From: Calothrix sp. HK-06
GTDB lineage: Bacteria; Cyanobacteriota; Cyanobacteriia; Cyanobacteriales; Nostocaceae
Direction: 5' to 3'
Length of the DNA stretch: 64,000 nucleotides
Assembly: GCF_001904745.1 (NCBI RefSeq)
Contig: NZ_MRCD01000002.1
Coordinates: 13,938 to 77,937, forward strand
The position numbers and the translations under genes are program-made. Under the pieces are notes generated by a model. That model saw nothing but the letters and a program-made list of their open reading frames with translations, was not told the DNA's origin and did not search any database. Of this stretch, positions 27,207 through 35,255 are shown one piece after another; positions within the stretch are counted from its first letter, which is position 1, and every line of letters begins with the position of its first letter.

Positions 27207-27308
27207 AGTTTATTTAAGAGTGTTGAATCACGCTCGTCACAAAGGACACAAAGGTAATAGATAAGAGAGAATTGTGGGGTGGGCATCCTTGCCCGCCCCG
27301 AAAGAAGA

Positions 27309-29537
27309 TTAAATGCGTCTCGAAACCCAGGCACCATTTCTCTGTTTAACTAAAACGTTGAGTGGGGAAATATATAATGTGGTAATTTCATCAACTTCCA
27401 ATGTGCATTTACGTGGGTTGTTGGGAAGTAAGCGAGGTTGTTTACCGTTACTACGGTAAATTTCAAAGCGGTAAATTTTACCTTGGAGTGTAGTGCGTGT
27501 TTGTGTTTGCGCTTGTTGGAGTTCTGTATCTGTAGCTGTTATTGCTCGGAATGATAATACTCCAATGCTTCCTCTTTGTTCATTGGTGATACCTAAAACG
27601 CGATAGACGTTTGCCATTGCTAAAACTCTGGCTTCATACTCACGCACGTCTACTTTACCTGTTAGTGAGAGTGAGAATTTTTTGTTTAACGAGTTTTCTA
27701 CATAGTCAGCGTGGTCATAATCAGCATATTCCAGGACTATTTTTCCGTTGTTTGATACAACTTTTGGTCCTGCGACTCCATCCCAAGGTAAGTTACCTGT
27801 TTGACCAATTTCTTCGTCGGTAAGTGGGCTAATGGTAGGCCATACATTTTTTGGCACATATGTACGTGCTGAATCTGGCGCCACTGCGGGCCAGAATGTG
27901 CTGAGAGCGGCGCAAAGTTTCGAGTCTTCTGGAAAAGGGCTACCTAAACCATATGCAGCTAAGTGTTCAACATTGTTAAATGTATCACGGCTTACATCCC
28001 AACCAGGTGCAAATACTCCAGCGGCACCATCGGGTAAGTATGTATGGCGCATGGTTTGCTGGACGTTGAGGGAAGTTTGGCGTATTTCTGGACGGTTAAG
28101 CGGTAATGCAACAATTGCCGTTACTGTTCTATCTTCTGCACGGAAATTGGCGCCAGTAATTTGAATATTTGGTGCAATGCGGTCGTCAGATAAAGATTCT
28201 GGTAAAATACGCCACAAATTTTCACGAAGTGCGCTAGGTACAGATTGTTGTGTCCAGTCTAAGAGTTCACCTTGGTCGCAGTTGGGGAAGAAGTCAGGAG
28301 CAGTTACTAATGAGTATGCAGGAATATTGCGTGGAATTTCTACAGCTAATTGAGGACATAAAGCTTCTACCCAACCATCTCCAGTAAAGTCAATATAATG
28401 TAGAGCATCATAACCACCTCTTTCTACAATTTCGGTAACATTTGGTAAATCGTTGAGATTTTGAATTTGACCATTTGGCAATACTCTATGACGTGCATGG
28501 ATATATTCAGGGGCACGTCGATATCGGTCTTGGCCTACCGCAGGAATTAAAACACTTGAAGAAAGTATGGGAGTGGATGCTGGAACTTTATATGTCAGCG
28601 GTTTTCCTTTGTATGTTGCAGCTTCAACTAAATTTGGATGTACAACAGGTAATAATAATCCGGCGCCAAAATCAGGGTTTGTTGTTAACTCAGCTATACC
28701 TTCGGTAAAAATAAATGGTGCATTGCTAATATCTGGTTCACCCCATCCAGCATTCTTGAGTTCTAAATGAATACGTCGCAGCTTTTCATTTACATGATGA
28801 GCATTTAAATTAATATCTAAATCAAGACCGCGAATACACTCTGTACCTGCGAAAAGCTTGTGTAAAGGTACCCAAAAATTTAGATTGCTATCACCCTGTT
28901 GAAACCGCATCGGACCAAACGCATCTTGGTTTCCTCTGGTTTGAATTGCTATATAAGCAGAATAACGCGCGGGTAAAACACGGAAAGCATTTTGATCTCC
29001 TTCAACAAACGGTGTAAACCCACGCTTTGAACCATCATATAACGGTTGAGCAGTACCAACCCGTGCGACACCAGTCCGAGAAAAACACATATCCGCGTGC
29101 TTACGGTGAACAGTTTCAGGCGCCGGACGGTACTCGCTAGCAAAAACAACAATAGCTAAAGGTTGTCTATTACTACGCGCACGCAATTCTAAAATAGAAG
29201 GAGGTTGAACACCATATATATAGTTCTCAACGACTTCAAGTTCCGCAAGCGTTGGGAACCCTTGTAAATTTCTGCCCGCAACACTAGTAACATTGCAAGA
29301 AGCCAAAGCGTGAAACAATAAACTACGAGCCGGATAACCCGCTTGAATACCGCGTCTTCCCTCACTAGCAAAATCTTCAAACCCAGGAACTCGACGATTA
29401 ATATTAGGTAAATCTTTAATTAACTCCCGTTCTAAATCAGCAGCAGTAATATCTAAACCATGCTGAACTAGTAAATCACGCCATCCTAAAGGCGCCAGAC
29501 GGTTACATATAACTCTGACAATTTCAATAAGTCGCAT
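27309..29537 (-). CDS. 742-residue protein, possible distant LodA/GoxA relative
   Basis: I do not recognise this protein with certainty. It begins with a helical region (VRVICNRLAPLGWRDLL) and VPGFEDFASEGRRGIQAG, continues with RTGVARVGTA, VPLHKLFAGTECIRGLDL, APDFFPNCDQGELLDW, LPDGAAGVFAPGWDVSRD, LCAALSTFWPAVAPD and WPTISPLTDEEIG. The VARVG, PGWDVS and C..FWPA..PD blocks resemble, in order, landmarks of LodA-type cysteine-tryptophylquinone oxidases. Strong identity is lacking, and the Cys/Trp pair that forms the cofactor cannot be placed confidently. No signal peptide is seen. It precedes a LodB-like flavoprotein gene, which is the best support for the idea. Confidence 0.45.
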   Translation of the reverse strand: MRLIEIVRVICNRLAPLGWRDLLVQHGLDITAADLERELIKDLPNINRRVPGFEDFASEGRRGIQAGYPARSLLFHALASCNVTSVAGRNLQGFPTLAELEVVENYIYGVQPPSILELRARSNRQPLAIVVFASEYRPAPETVHRKHADMCFSRTGVARVGTAQPLYDGSKRGFTPFVEGDQNAFRVLPARYSAYIAIQTRGNQDAFGPMRFQQGDSNLNFWVPLHKLFAGTECIRGLDLDINLNAHHVNEKLRRIHLELKNAGWGEPDISNAPFIFTEGIAELTTNPDFGAGLLLPVVHPNLVEAATYKGKPLTYKVPASTPILSSSVLIPAVGQDRYRRAPEYIHARHRVLPNGQIQNLNDLPNVTEIVERGGYDALHYIDFTGDGWVEALCPQLAVEIPRNIPAYSLVTAPDFFPNCDQGELLDWTQQSVPSALRENLWRILPESLSDDRIAPNIQITGANFRAEDRTVTAIVALPLNRPEIRQTSLNVQQTMRHTYLPDGAAGVFAPGWDVSRDTFNNVEHLAAYGLGSPFPEDSKLCAALSTFWPAVAPDSARTYVPKNVWPTISPLTDEEIGQTGNLPWDGVAGPKVVSNNGKIVLEYADYDHADYVENSLNKKFSLSLTGKVDVREYEARVLAMANVYRVLGITNEQRGSIGVLSFRAITATDTELQQAQTQTRTTLQGKIYRFEIYRSNGKQPRLLPNNPRKCTLEVDEITTLYISPLNVLVKQRNGAWVSRRI

Positions 29538-29698
29538 ATTTATTACTTAATTAATTGATTGATTGTACTTTTTGTTACCACAACACCAAAATCAGTGATT
29601 AAGGAAAATGAGATAGCCTAATTTGTAATTAATTGCATAAAAATAAACTTATGCAGTAGAAACAAGGTGAAATCAGGTGCCGCCAGAACATTTATCCC

Positions 29699-29732
29699 GT
29701 AGGTTGGGTGGAGCGCGAGTGCGGAACCCAAC
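29699..29732 (+). repeat. Dispersed GTAGGTTGGGTGGAG..GGAACCCAAC repeat, copy 2
   Basis: Same arms as 23729-23759 with a slightly longer centre (CGCGAGTGC). Confidence 0.75.
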
Positions 29733-29762
29733 ATTAAACACTAGTATGGAATTAAGTATTTA

Positions 29763-29811
29763 TATTTACCACAGAGGCGCAGAGGGCACAGAGAAGAGAA
29801 GAGTTGGCGCC
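29763..29811 (-). repeat. Dispersed CTCTGTGGTAAATA-type repeat, copy 2
   Basis: Reverse-orientation copy of 2009-2063, sharing the GGCGCCAA end, the CTTCTCTGTG core and the CTCTGTGGTAAATATA end. Confidence 0.75.
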
Positions 29812-30108
29812 ACCTTAATCAGTGAAAATAATATATAAATACTAAAGTATCACCTAGTCATGTATATATGTATTAAATATTGAAAAATAATTTGTGAAGT
29901 CTCTGTATAGTTAGTTGATGGTTATAGCAGCCTTTATCAGCGTTAAGTGTAACATCCTCTCGTTGACCAAATTTTCGCGCTCGTGAAGGTTCAAGTGGCT
30001 TGAGTTTCTTTTCTACACCCTTCTTGTACTTCTCCTGTATCCTGAAAAAGGCGCCAGTCTGTCTGACCTGTCATAATATATTAATTCTTTATAAGTACCA
30101 CAAATAAT

Positions 30109-30324
30109 ATGAAAGCATATGAGTTCCCTACCCAACTAACTTCTGAAGGGAAAATTGAACTACCAAATAAAATTTTGCAGCATTTATCGCAAAATCAGCA
30201 TCTTAAAGTTATTATCATGGTCAACGAGGATGAGGAAGACTCAGATGAAGCTTGGCACCGTCTTGCTAATGAGCAATTACTCAAGGGCTACAGTGAAGAA
30301 GATGCTATATACGACACCATATAA
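30109..30324 (+). CDS. Antitoxin of a MazF-type toxin-antitoxin pair
   Basis: A 71-residue protein typical of cyanobacterial antitoxins paired with MazF. The N-terminal part (MKAYEFPTQLTSEGKIELP) has the swapped-hairpin/AbrB-like beta pattern that binds the operator and toxin. The C-terminus is acidic (NEDEEDSDEAWHRLANEQ) and ends GYSEEDAIYDTI. The toxin gene starts 3 bp downstream. The pair is presumably autoregulated by antitoxin binding, which is the family rule and not visible here. Confidence 0.75.
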   Translation: MKAYEFPTQLTSEGKIELPNKILQHLSQNQHLKVIIMVNEDEEDSDEAWHRLANEQLLKGYSEEDAIYDTI

Positions 30325-30327
30325 GCA

Positions 30328-30657
30328 ATGCAAAACTATCAACCAGGTTTTGTAGTTCTACTAGCATTCCCTTTTTCGGATACAGCTACATTTAAATTTC
30401 GTCCAGCTTTAGTGCTATTAGACACAGGAGATGATGATATTGTAGTATCACGTATAACTAGCCAAGTGTCTCAAACTGATTTGGATATTGAAATTACTGA
30501 ATGGCAGCAAGCAGGTTTAATGCGTCCATCAGTAGTTAGATTACATAAAGTGAATACAATAGAAAAAAGTTTGGTAAACCGCCAATTAGGAACTTTACAA
30601 TTTAATGATTGGCTGCAAGTTCGTCAAGGCATTCAACAAATATGGTCATCTATTTGA
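30328..30657 (+). CDS. mazF: MazF/PemK-type endoribonuclease toxin
   Basis: A 109-residue toxin with the MazF fold: N-terminal GFVVLLAFPFSDTATFKFRPALVLL (catalytic basic and loop region in part), the VVSRITSQ strand, and RPSVVRLHKVNTIEKSLV, where an acidic/Thr active-site residue is expected. MazF enzymes cleave mRNA at short sites. The gene directly follows its antitoxin. A degenerate second copy of its central part survives at 31439-31525, about 1 kb downstream, showing that this locus has been duplicated and broken. Confidence 0.85.
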   Translation: MQNYQPGFVVLLAFPFSDTATFKFRPALVLLDTGDDDIVVSRITSQVSQTDLDIEITEWQQAGLMRPSVVRLHKVNTIEKSLVNRQLGTLQFNDWLQVRQGIQQIWSSI

Positions 30658-30719
30658 CACGACCTGTGATAGCAACAGCGGATATAGCAGTCCTACATAA
30701 TTTGTAAAAATTATATCCC

Positions 30720-30749
30720 TGTAGAGACGCGATTAATCGCGTCTCTACA
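30720..30749. repeat. 30-bp perfect palindrome TGTAGAGACG...CGTCTCTACA
   Basis: Perfect palindrome with centre CGATTAATCG, 62 bp after the toxin gene. Member of the GTAGAGACG family. Confidence 0.85.
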
Positions 30750-30888
30750 TATGTATTTACATAATAACTAGGTAACTTTTCGGTTAAACCTACTAAGCTA
30801 CCCAGTTGAGTTTGATTTTCGCACTATAAAATCTGATTTTTGCAACATATATTACTGTCAATATACTGCCCAATAGTGTGTATAAGCC

Positions 30889-31440
30889 TTATTGTTGCTG
30901 TATCAGTTTTATCTGTTTTTCGTTGCTCGTTCCTGGTTGCTCAAAAATAAATCCTACAGCTTTAGTATCACCTGCACCCGCCAACATTTGCGCCCAAGTT
31001 TTAATGGGTTCTGGTTCTAAAGTAACTACTGGTACTTTGACTCCTGTTTGAGTATCTATATCGTCCCACGCCGCCAAATCCTCGAATTTCAGTTTTTGAT
31101 TTGGGGTTCCTGGAATTAAAGAACGTAATTTTACTGGCGCCGCTAATCCTAATGCGCTGCGTTCCCAGAGCCATTCTGGTAACATTTGGACAATTGCAAC
31201 TGGGTTGCTACGTTCCCAACTCGATAGTATTTTAGTTACAGAACCATCGCGCCAAGCAGGTGACACGCAATCACTAATTACTAGAATTAAACGGCGCCCT
31301 GAAGGGTCAACAATTTCGCCTGGTTTATGTATAGGACGCTTACCCACGGCTTTTCCTATCCTAGAACAAAGCCATATTTCTTTTTTCTCCTCCTTCTGCT
31401 CCACAATCATTCCCCAAGTGCGGACATCGCGGAAAGCCAA
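30889..31440 (-). pseudogene. SAV_2336-like conflict protein, 5'-truncated fragment
   Basis: The 183-codon frame begins with AFRDVRTWGMIV and continues GRRLILVISDCVSPAWRDG and VAIVQMLPEWLWERSALGL. These are the middle part of large SAV_2336-type proteins found in vWA-MoxR-associated conflict systems of cyanobacteria and actinobacteria. Normal members have hundreds of residues on both sides; the N-terminal part is missing, no proper start codon exists (TTG at 31440), and the frame ends early at a stop. The break at 31440 coincides with the start of a mazF fragment on the other strand, so a recombination or insertion event truncated it. Confidence 0.65.
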
Positions 31441-31525
31441 ATTACGCCCTGCTTTAGTGCTTTTAGATACAGGAAACTCGGACGTCGTTGTATCACGTAT
31501 AACTAGCCAAATACTTCAAAATTAC
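31439..31525 (+). pseudogene. mazF-like gene fragment
   Basis: Plus-strand codons give LRPALVLLDTGNSDVVVSR followed by ITSQ, nearly identical to the centre of the MazF toxin at 30328. The DNA is also closely similar (for example the stretch encoding VSRITSQ). Both ends of the toxin gene are absent, so it is a remnant. Confidence 0.75.
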
Positions 31526-31883
31526 ATGAATACGAAATATAGAATAGATAGTAAATGTATTATTAAGACAGCTTCACCTGCCTATATTAGAATATTTTGA
31601 GATATATAATCAATAAAATAAACTATTGTGTATAATTTTTTTGTGAAGAGGCGCCGTTAAACACTTCGATGCTCGGCTGAGGGTTTTATTTAAACCGTAA
31701 AAGTTATCATTAAACTTGTAAACTTTCAGCTATGACTTCTATTTAATATTTATTATTTGCAGTTGTGCGCGTATATATTTACAAGTAGGTTTGGCTCACC
31801 AAAACCCGTAATGTGGTGAAACGAAGCCTACCCTACGTATATTTCAAAAATCTACAGTTTTTCCTATAGAACACAAATTATTA

Positions 31884-32321
31884 CTACAATAATTTCAAAC
31901 ATTTTGTAACAATTTCTCCTATCCCTATCCCTGGCATTTTTATCTGTTTAACAATATTCTCTAATCCGTTCTTATTATCAAGCTGATCAAGCATACCTTG
32001 TAATTTTTGTATTCCTTTACGCAGGTGTTGCTCATTCCCTTGGAGCCGTTCAGTAAATTTTTTTATCTTATATATATCCAGTTTCTTAAGCATATCATCT
32101 ACCGACTCTTGGTGGTCTCTTAATTCTTTGAAATTTTTGTCTTTAGTACCTAATGTTCTTTGCAAGGAATCTACTCTTGAATCAAGTTTTTTTAAATAGT
32201 CACGAATCATTTTGTCAAGGTCTGCATCACCATTTGTAGCTCCTTTAAAAGCTTCTCCAACGTTCTCTTTACTAATATTTAAGATTTTTTCTTTTGAACT
32301 ATGATTTTGATTGTTATTCAT
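31884..32321 (-). CDS. Coiled-coil protein of unknown function
   Basis: A 145-residue hydrophilic protein with extended heptad-like helices (for example LDKMIRDYLKKLDSRVDSLQ and LRKGIQKLQGMLDQL). There is no signal peptide. It begins 27 bp after the stop of the lipoprotein gene on the same strand and probably shares its transcript. No family recognised. Confidence 0.6.
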   Translation of the reverse strand: MNNNQNHSSKEKILNISKENVGEAFKGATNGDADLDKMIRDYLKKLDSRVDSLQRTLGTKDKNFKELRDHQESVDDMLKKLDIYKIKKFTERLQGNEQHLRKGIQKLQGMLDQLDNKNGLENIVKQIKMPGIGIGEIVTKCLKLL

Positions 32322-32348
32322 TTTAATTTACCTTAAAAATGTAAATTT

Positions 32349-33269
32349 TTACTTGACTTCTTTTATCTGTTTTGAAACATTATTAAGTTTATCAAGAGTT
32401 GATTTGCCCTCAATAAAACCTTGAAATACAGCTTGAAGATTACCCAATGTTCTGCTTGCTTCACTAAGCTCTTCTGCTGTACTGTACATTGTTTGTAAAT
32501 TCTTTCGCATTGCTATCCATTCAGTTTGTTCTTGCTCAGAGAATTTTCCCTGTCGCACTAGTAGTGGTGCCAAAAGGATACGTTCTTGTTCTATTTGACG
32601 AATTGTTTGAGCTCTTTGTTCCATTTGATCCCCAATCAGTTGCAACATTTCTTTTTGGATTACTATTTCACTCATTATTATATCTTTGCGCTGCTCTAAT
32701 TCCGAGCGTAATGCACCAGTAATTTTTGATGAAACAGGACTATTGATGTCCGGAAAAAGTCCAGCCTTTTTAGAGTTGCTTGTCTCTGGTTTTTTTGCAG
32801 TATTTGTAGCGTTATTTCGCTCTAAGACCCCTAAGAGTTCTTTTCCAGTTCTTGTGAGATTATTGGCAGTTGTAATAAGCTGTCCTGGCAAGTTTGCAGA
32901 TGCATCAGAGGCTGCAAGTTTATTAAGTTGTCGAAAATAATCGCCTAATAATTTGTTATGCTCACGTAAACCCCTAATGGCTTCTAAATACTCTGCGTCA
33001 GACTGAGAATATTTTATTAATCTACCTCTTATTTTAGATATATCCTCGGAATCATCAAAATCATACCTATCCATTTTATCCAGAAGCTGCCTAGAGGTTG
33101 ATTCAAGATGTATGTCAATAGCAGCTACAAGCAACTTGTCAACTGCATTTGTATATTCATTTCCTGCATCTGCAAGTTTTTTATACTCACTACTTCCGCG
33201 ACATCCTGTTGTTAACGTTACAATTAATACAAAGATAAACACGCTTTGCCGAAACGGTTTCTTCATCAT
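32349..33269 (-). CDS. Predicted lipoprotein with coiled coils
   Basis: A 306-residue protein with a lipoprotein signal: basic start MMKKPFRQ, hydrophobic core VFIFVLIVTL and lipobox TTGC around residues 20-23. The mature part is almost entirely helical and charged (for example QRAQTIRQIEQERILLAPLL, FSEQEQTEWIAMRKNLQTMY) and probably forms long helical hairpins. No binding-protein fold is apparent. It points away from the PknG-like cluster, about 490 bp from its first gene, and with 31884 forms a two-gene unit. Whether it belongs to that signalling system is unknown. Confidence 0.65.
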   Translation of the reverse strand: MMKKPFRQSVFIFVLIVTLTTGCRGSSEYKKLADAGNEYTNAVDKLLVAAIDIHLESTSRQLLDKMDRYDFDDSEDISKIRGRLIKYSQSDAEYLEAIRGLREHNKLLGDYFRQLNKLAASDASANLPGQLITTANNLTRTGKELLGVLERNNATNTAKKPETSNSKKAGLFPDINSPVSSKITGALRSELEQRKDIIMSEIVIQKEMLQLIGDQMEQRAQTIRQIEQERILLAPLLVRQGKFSEQEQTEWIAMRKNLQTMYSTAEELSEASRTLGNLQAVFQGFIEGKSTLDKLNNVSKQIKEVK

Positions 33270-33755
33270 TCTAAAAATTTGAAAATTGGTATTTACTTAA
33301 CACGAGTGTTAAAATGCACCGAAAATCTGACTGTAGTTGCACTCATTTACTACAGACACAAGCTAGGAAGGAAATAGTTACCGAGCTTTGTAATAATTTA
33401 TTCTGATGTAGAACTGTTGTATAATTTGTGAAACATGCTTGACTGTAGAAACTTCTTTATCCAGTCTCTAGAATCTCGATTTGAGCGCTTGCACGCACGC
33501 TTCGCTTTGCATGAATAACTAAGGAAGTACTATATGATAAGAGTATAAAACTTGTCAACCTGATTATTAAAATCATTTCCATAAATTATACAAATTCTCC
33601 GGACATGTTTATAAAGAGTTCAACACCACGCATTCTGCACCATGTTGTTGTGCGAACGTGTAAAAGAAACCTGGTTTCTGGAATTGGTATGATTGGTGTT
33701 GTAGCAACTATGTGGCAGAATCTATGTTTGTTTATTTTGTTACTTAGAGTGGCTT
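33270..33755. other. Divergent intergenic region with a short hairpin
   Basis: About 485 bp between the lipoprotein operon and the PknG-type cluster. It holds a short AGAAACCTGGTTTCT palindrome (33664-33678) and presumably promoters for both directions. No gene recognised. Confidence 0.6.
33664..33678. repeat. Short AGAAACCTGGTTTCT palindrome
   Basis: 15-bp palindrome, compact member of the family at 5365-5428. Confidence 0.65.
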
Positions 33756-34976
33756 GTGAATTTAGAAGAAATCGACCAACTCCTTGCTGACTGGAAATTT
33801 AAACTCGACGTTGTAGGTCAAAATCTAATTGATTTACACGGACTGTCAGCATACCAACGACTTTGTGGGGTTTCGGGTTTTCCTAGAGTGGAGTTAACTG
33901 GGGTGACGCAAACGCGCGTTAATCCTGTGCTACATGTGATGAATGAGTTATTCCAGAATTTTGATTTGCTGATGCAGACCATTGATAAAGCTGTGCAGTT
34001 GCGTGCTTCGATACCAAGGTTTTTGGCATCGCTACAAAAAGTTCAGGAAATTGAAGATTTATTAACTAAGCCTTCGATTCATTTATCGATTGAGACAATA
34101 CCTTTGGCACAACGGGGATTACTTTCTGCTGCCCAAACTATAAATACTGTAACTCCAGAAGAGTTATTAAAGTTGATGACGAGCGCATTTCAAGCAGCGA
34201 AGGATGTGGTTTTAGCTGTTGATGAGGTGTGGTCACGTTTAGAACTAAGTTTGATAGATATCGAAATAGAAACTCGGCAGTTACAACATTTGGCTGAGTC
34301 TTTAAATATTGATTGTTCGGAGGAAATAGTTGGTGTTGCTCAAAAGCTTAAGCAACAGCGCGCTTTGGTTGAGTCCGACCCATTGGGAGTAAATGAAGAA
34401 TTTTTAAAATCTATTCAACCTCAAATAATGAAGCTGAAGTCAATGCTCGAAGTGGCAAGGCAACAGCGAGAGTCTGTAGAGTCGGGTTTAGTAACAGCAC
34501 GCGACTATTTATCTAACTTACAAAAAATCCATCATTTAGCGAAAGTTGCTTATGATGAGAGCAAAAGTAAGGTAGCTGACTACTCTAAATTACAAAACCC
34601 GCTTGCTGACGAGGAAGTACAAGCTTTAGAAGCATGGTTAAATAGGCTAGAAACAAAATTTAATGATGGTTTATTTAATCCTGTGCGGGTTGGTTTGGAA
34701 AATTGGACTGCTAAGGTGAAGGAACATATAGCTAAAGAAAAAAATGCTTATGCAGCTAATCAGGCGCCATTAGATTTACGTGCGGAGTTACGCGGTAGAC
34801 TTGATGCATTAGTTGCTAAAGCACTGGCGCGCGGTTGTGTCGAGGATACCATGTTACAAGAACTCGCACAACAAGCTAAAAAAATATTATATACCAGACC
34901 AACTCTACTTGATGAAGCAGCAGAGTTGGTATCAAAATATGAAAAAAGATTGAATAGTTATCCGAATTCGCGGTAA
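33756..34976 (+). CDS. Coiled-coil protein, first gene of the PknG-type cluster
   Basis: A 406-residue soluble protein, start GTG at 33756. I recognise no named domain. It is nearly all helical, with long coiled-coil stretches such as QPQIMKLKSMLEVARQQRES and LQNPLADEEVQALEAWLNRL. A conserved-looking N-terminal segment reads HGLSAYQRLCGVSGFPRVEL. It lies 279 bp upstream of the kinase gene on the same strand, separated by an inverted repeat. Its place at the head of a kinase-phosphatase-vWA-FHA cluster suggests a scaffold or target in that system (inference). Confidence 0.6.
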   Translation: MNLEEIDQLLADWKFKLDVVGQNLIDLHGLSAYQRLCGVSGFPRVELTGVTQTRVNPVLHVMNELFQNFDLLMQTIDKAVQLRASIPRFLASLQKVQEIEDLLTKPSIHLSIETIPLAQRGLLSAAQTINTVTPEELLKLMTSAFQAAKDVVLAVDEVWSRLELSLIDIEIETRQLQHLAESLNIDCSEEIVGVAQKLKQQRALVESDPLGVNEEFLKSIQPQIMKLKSMLEVARQQRESVESGLVTARDYLSNLQKIHHLAKVAYDESKSKVADYSKLQNPLADEEVQALEAWLNRLETKFNDGLFNPVRVGLENWTAKVKEHIAKEKNAYAANQAPLDLRAELRGRLDALVAKALARGCVEDTMLQELAQQAKKILYTRPTLLDEAAELVSKYEKRLNSYPNSR

Positions 34977-35026
34977 ATCATGTTGTAGTAGAGAGAAACT
35001 CTCTTAAACACTCTTTTCTTTGCTTT

Positions 35027-35190
35027 CCTAGGGTTGAAACCCCTTGGCTACTGTGGTTCCTTTTTCTTAAAAAAGCATAATTTTAGCGTTTTGATAAAGA
35101 AATTATATATATGGTTAAACTAACTTTAATTTAGGGCAGTCTAAGTATAAAGAAAATTTAACCACAATAGCCTAGGGTTTTAACGCTAGG
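35027..35190. repeat. 164-bp element with 31-32-bp terminal inverted repeats
   Basis: Arms at 35027-35058 (CCTAGGGTTGAAACC...CTGTGGTT) and 35160-35190 (AACCACAATAGCC...CGCTAGG) pair with a few mismatches. The interior is AT-rich and non-coding. It lies between the coiled-coil gene and the kinase gene, 66 bp before the kinase start. It may be a MITE or a long-range RNA structure. Confidence 0.65.
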
Positions 35191-35255
35191 GAAACAAAAG
35201 TAAGAGTTTTAATAGACCGTGTTATCACTATCTAAATCATCGAAGGAGAGTCCGA

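Larger units (their letters stand above)
29538..30108. other. Intergenic region with two dispersed repeats
   Basis: About 570 bp holding a TAGGTTGGGTGG repeat (29699-29732) and a CTCTGTGGTAAATA repeat (29763-29811). On the minus strand between about 30060 and 29885 a short open stretch (FRIQEKYKKGVEKKLKPLEP...) may be a worn gene fragment, but I cannot name it. Confidence 0.55.

Noticed and set aside
29885-30062. Minus-strand frame with FRIQEKYKKGVEKKLKPLEP
   Set aside because: It lacks a start and a recognisable family, and a second frame overlaps it; I could not decide that it is a gene or a named fragment.
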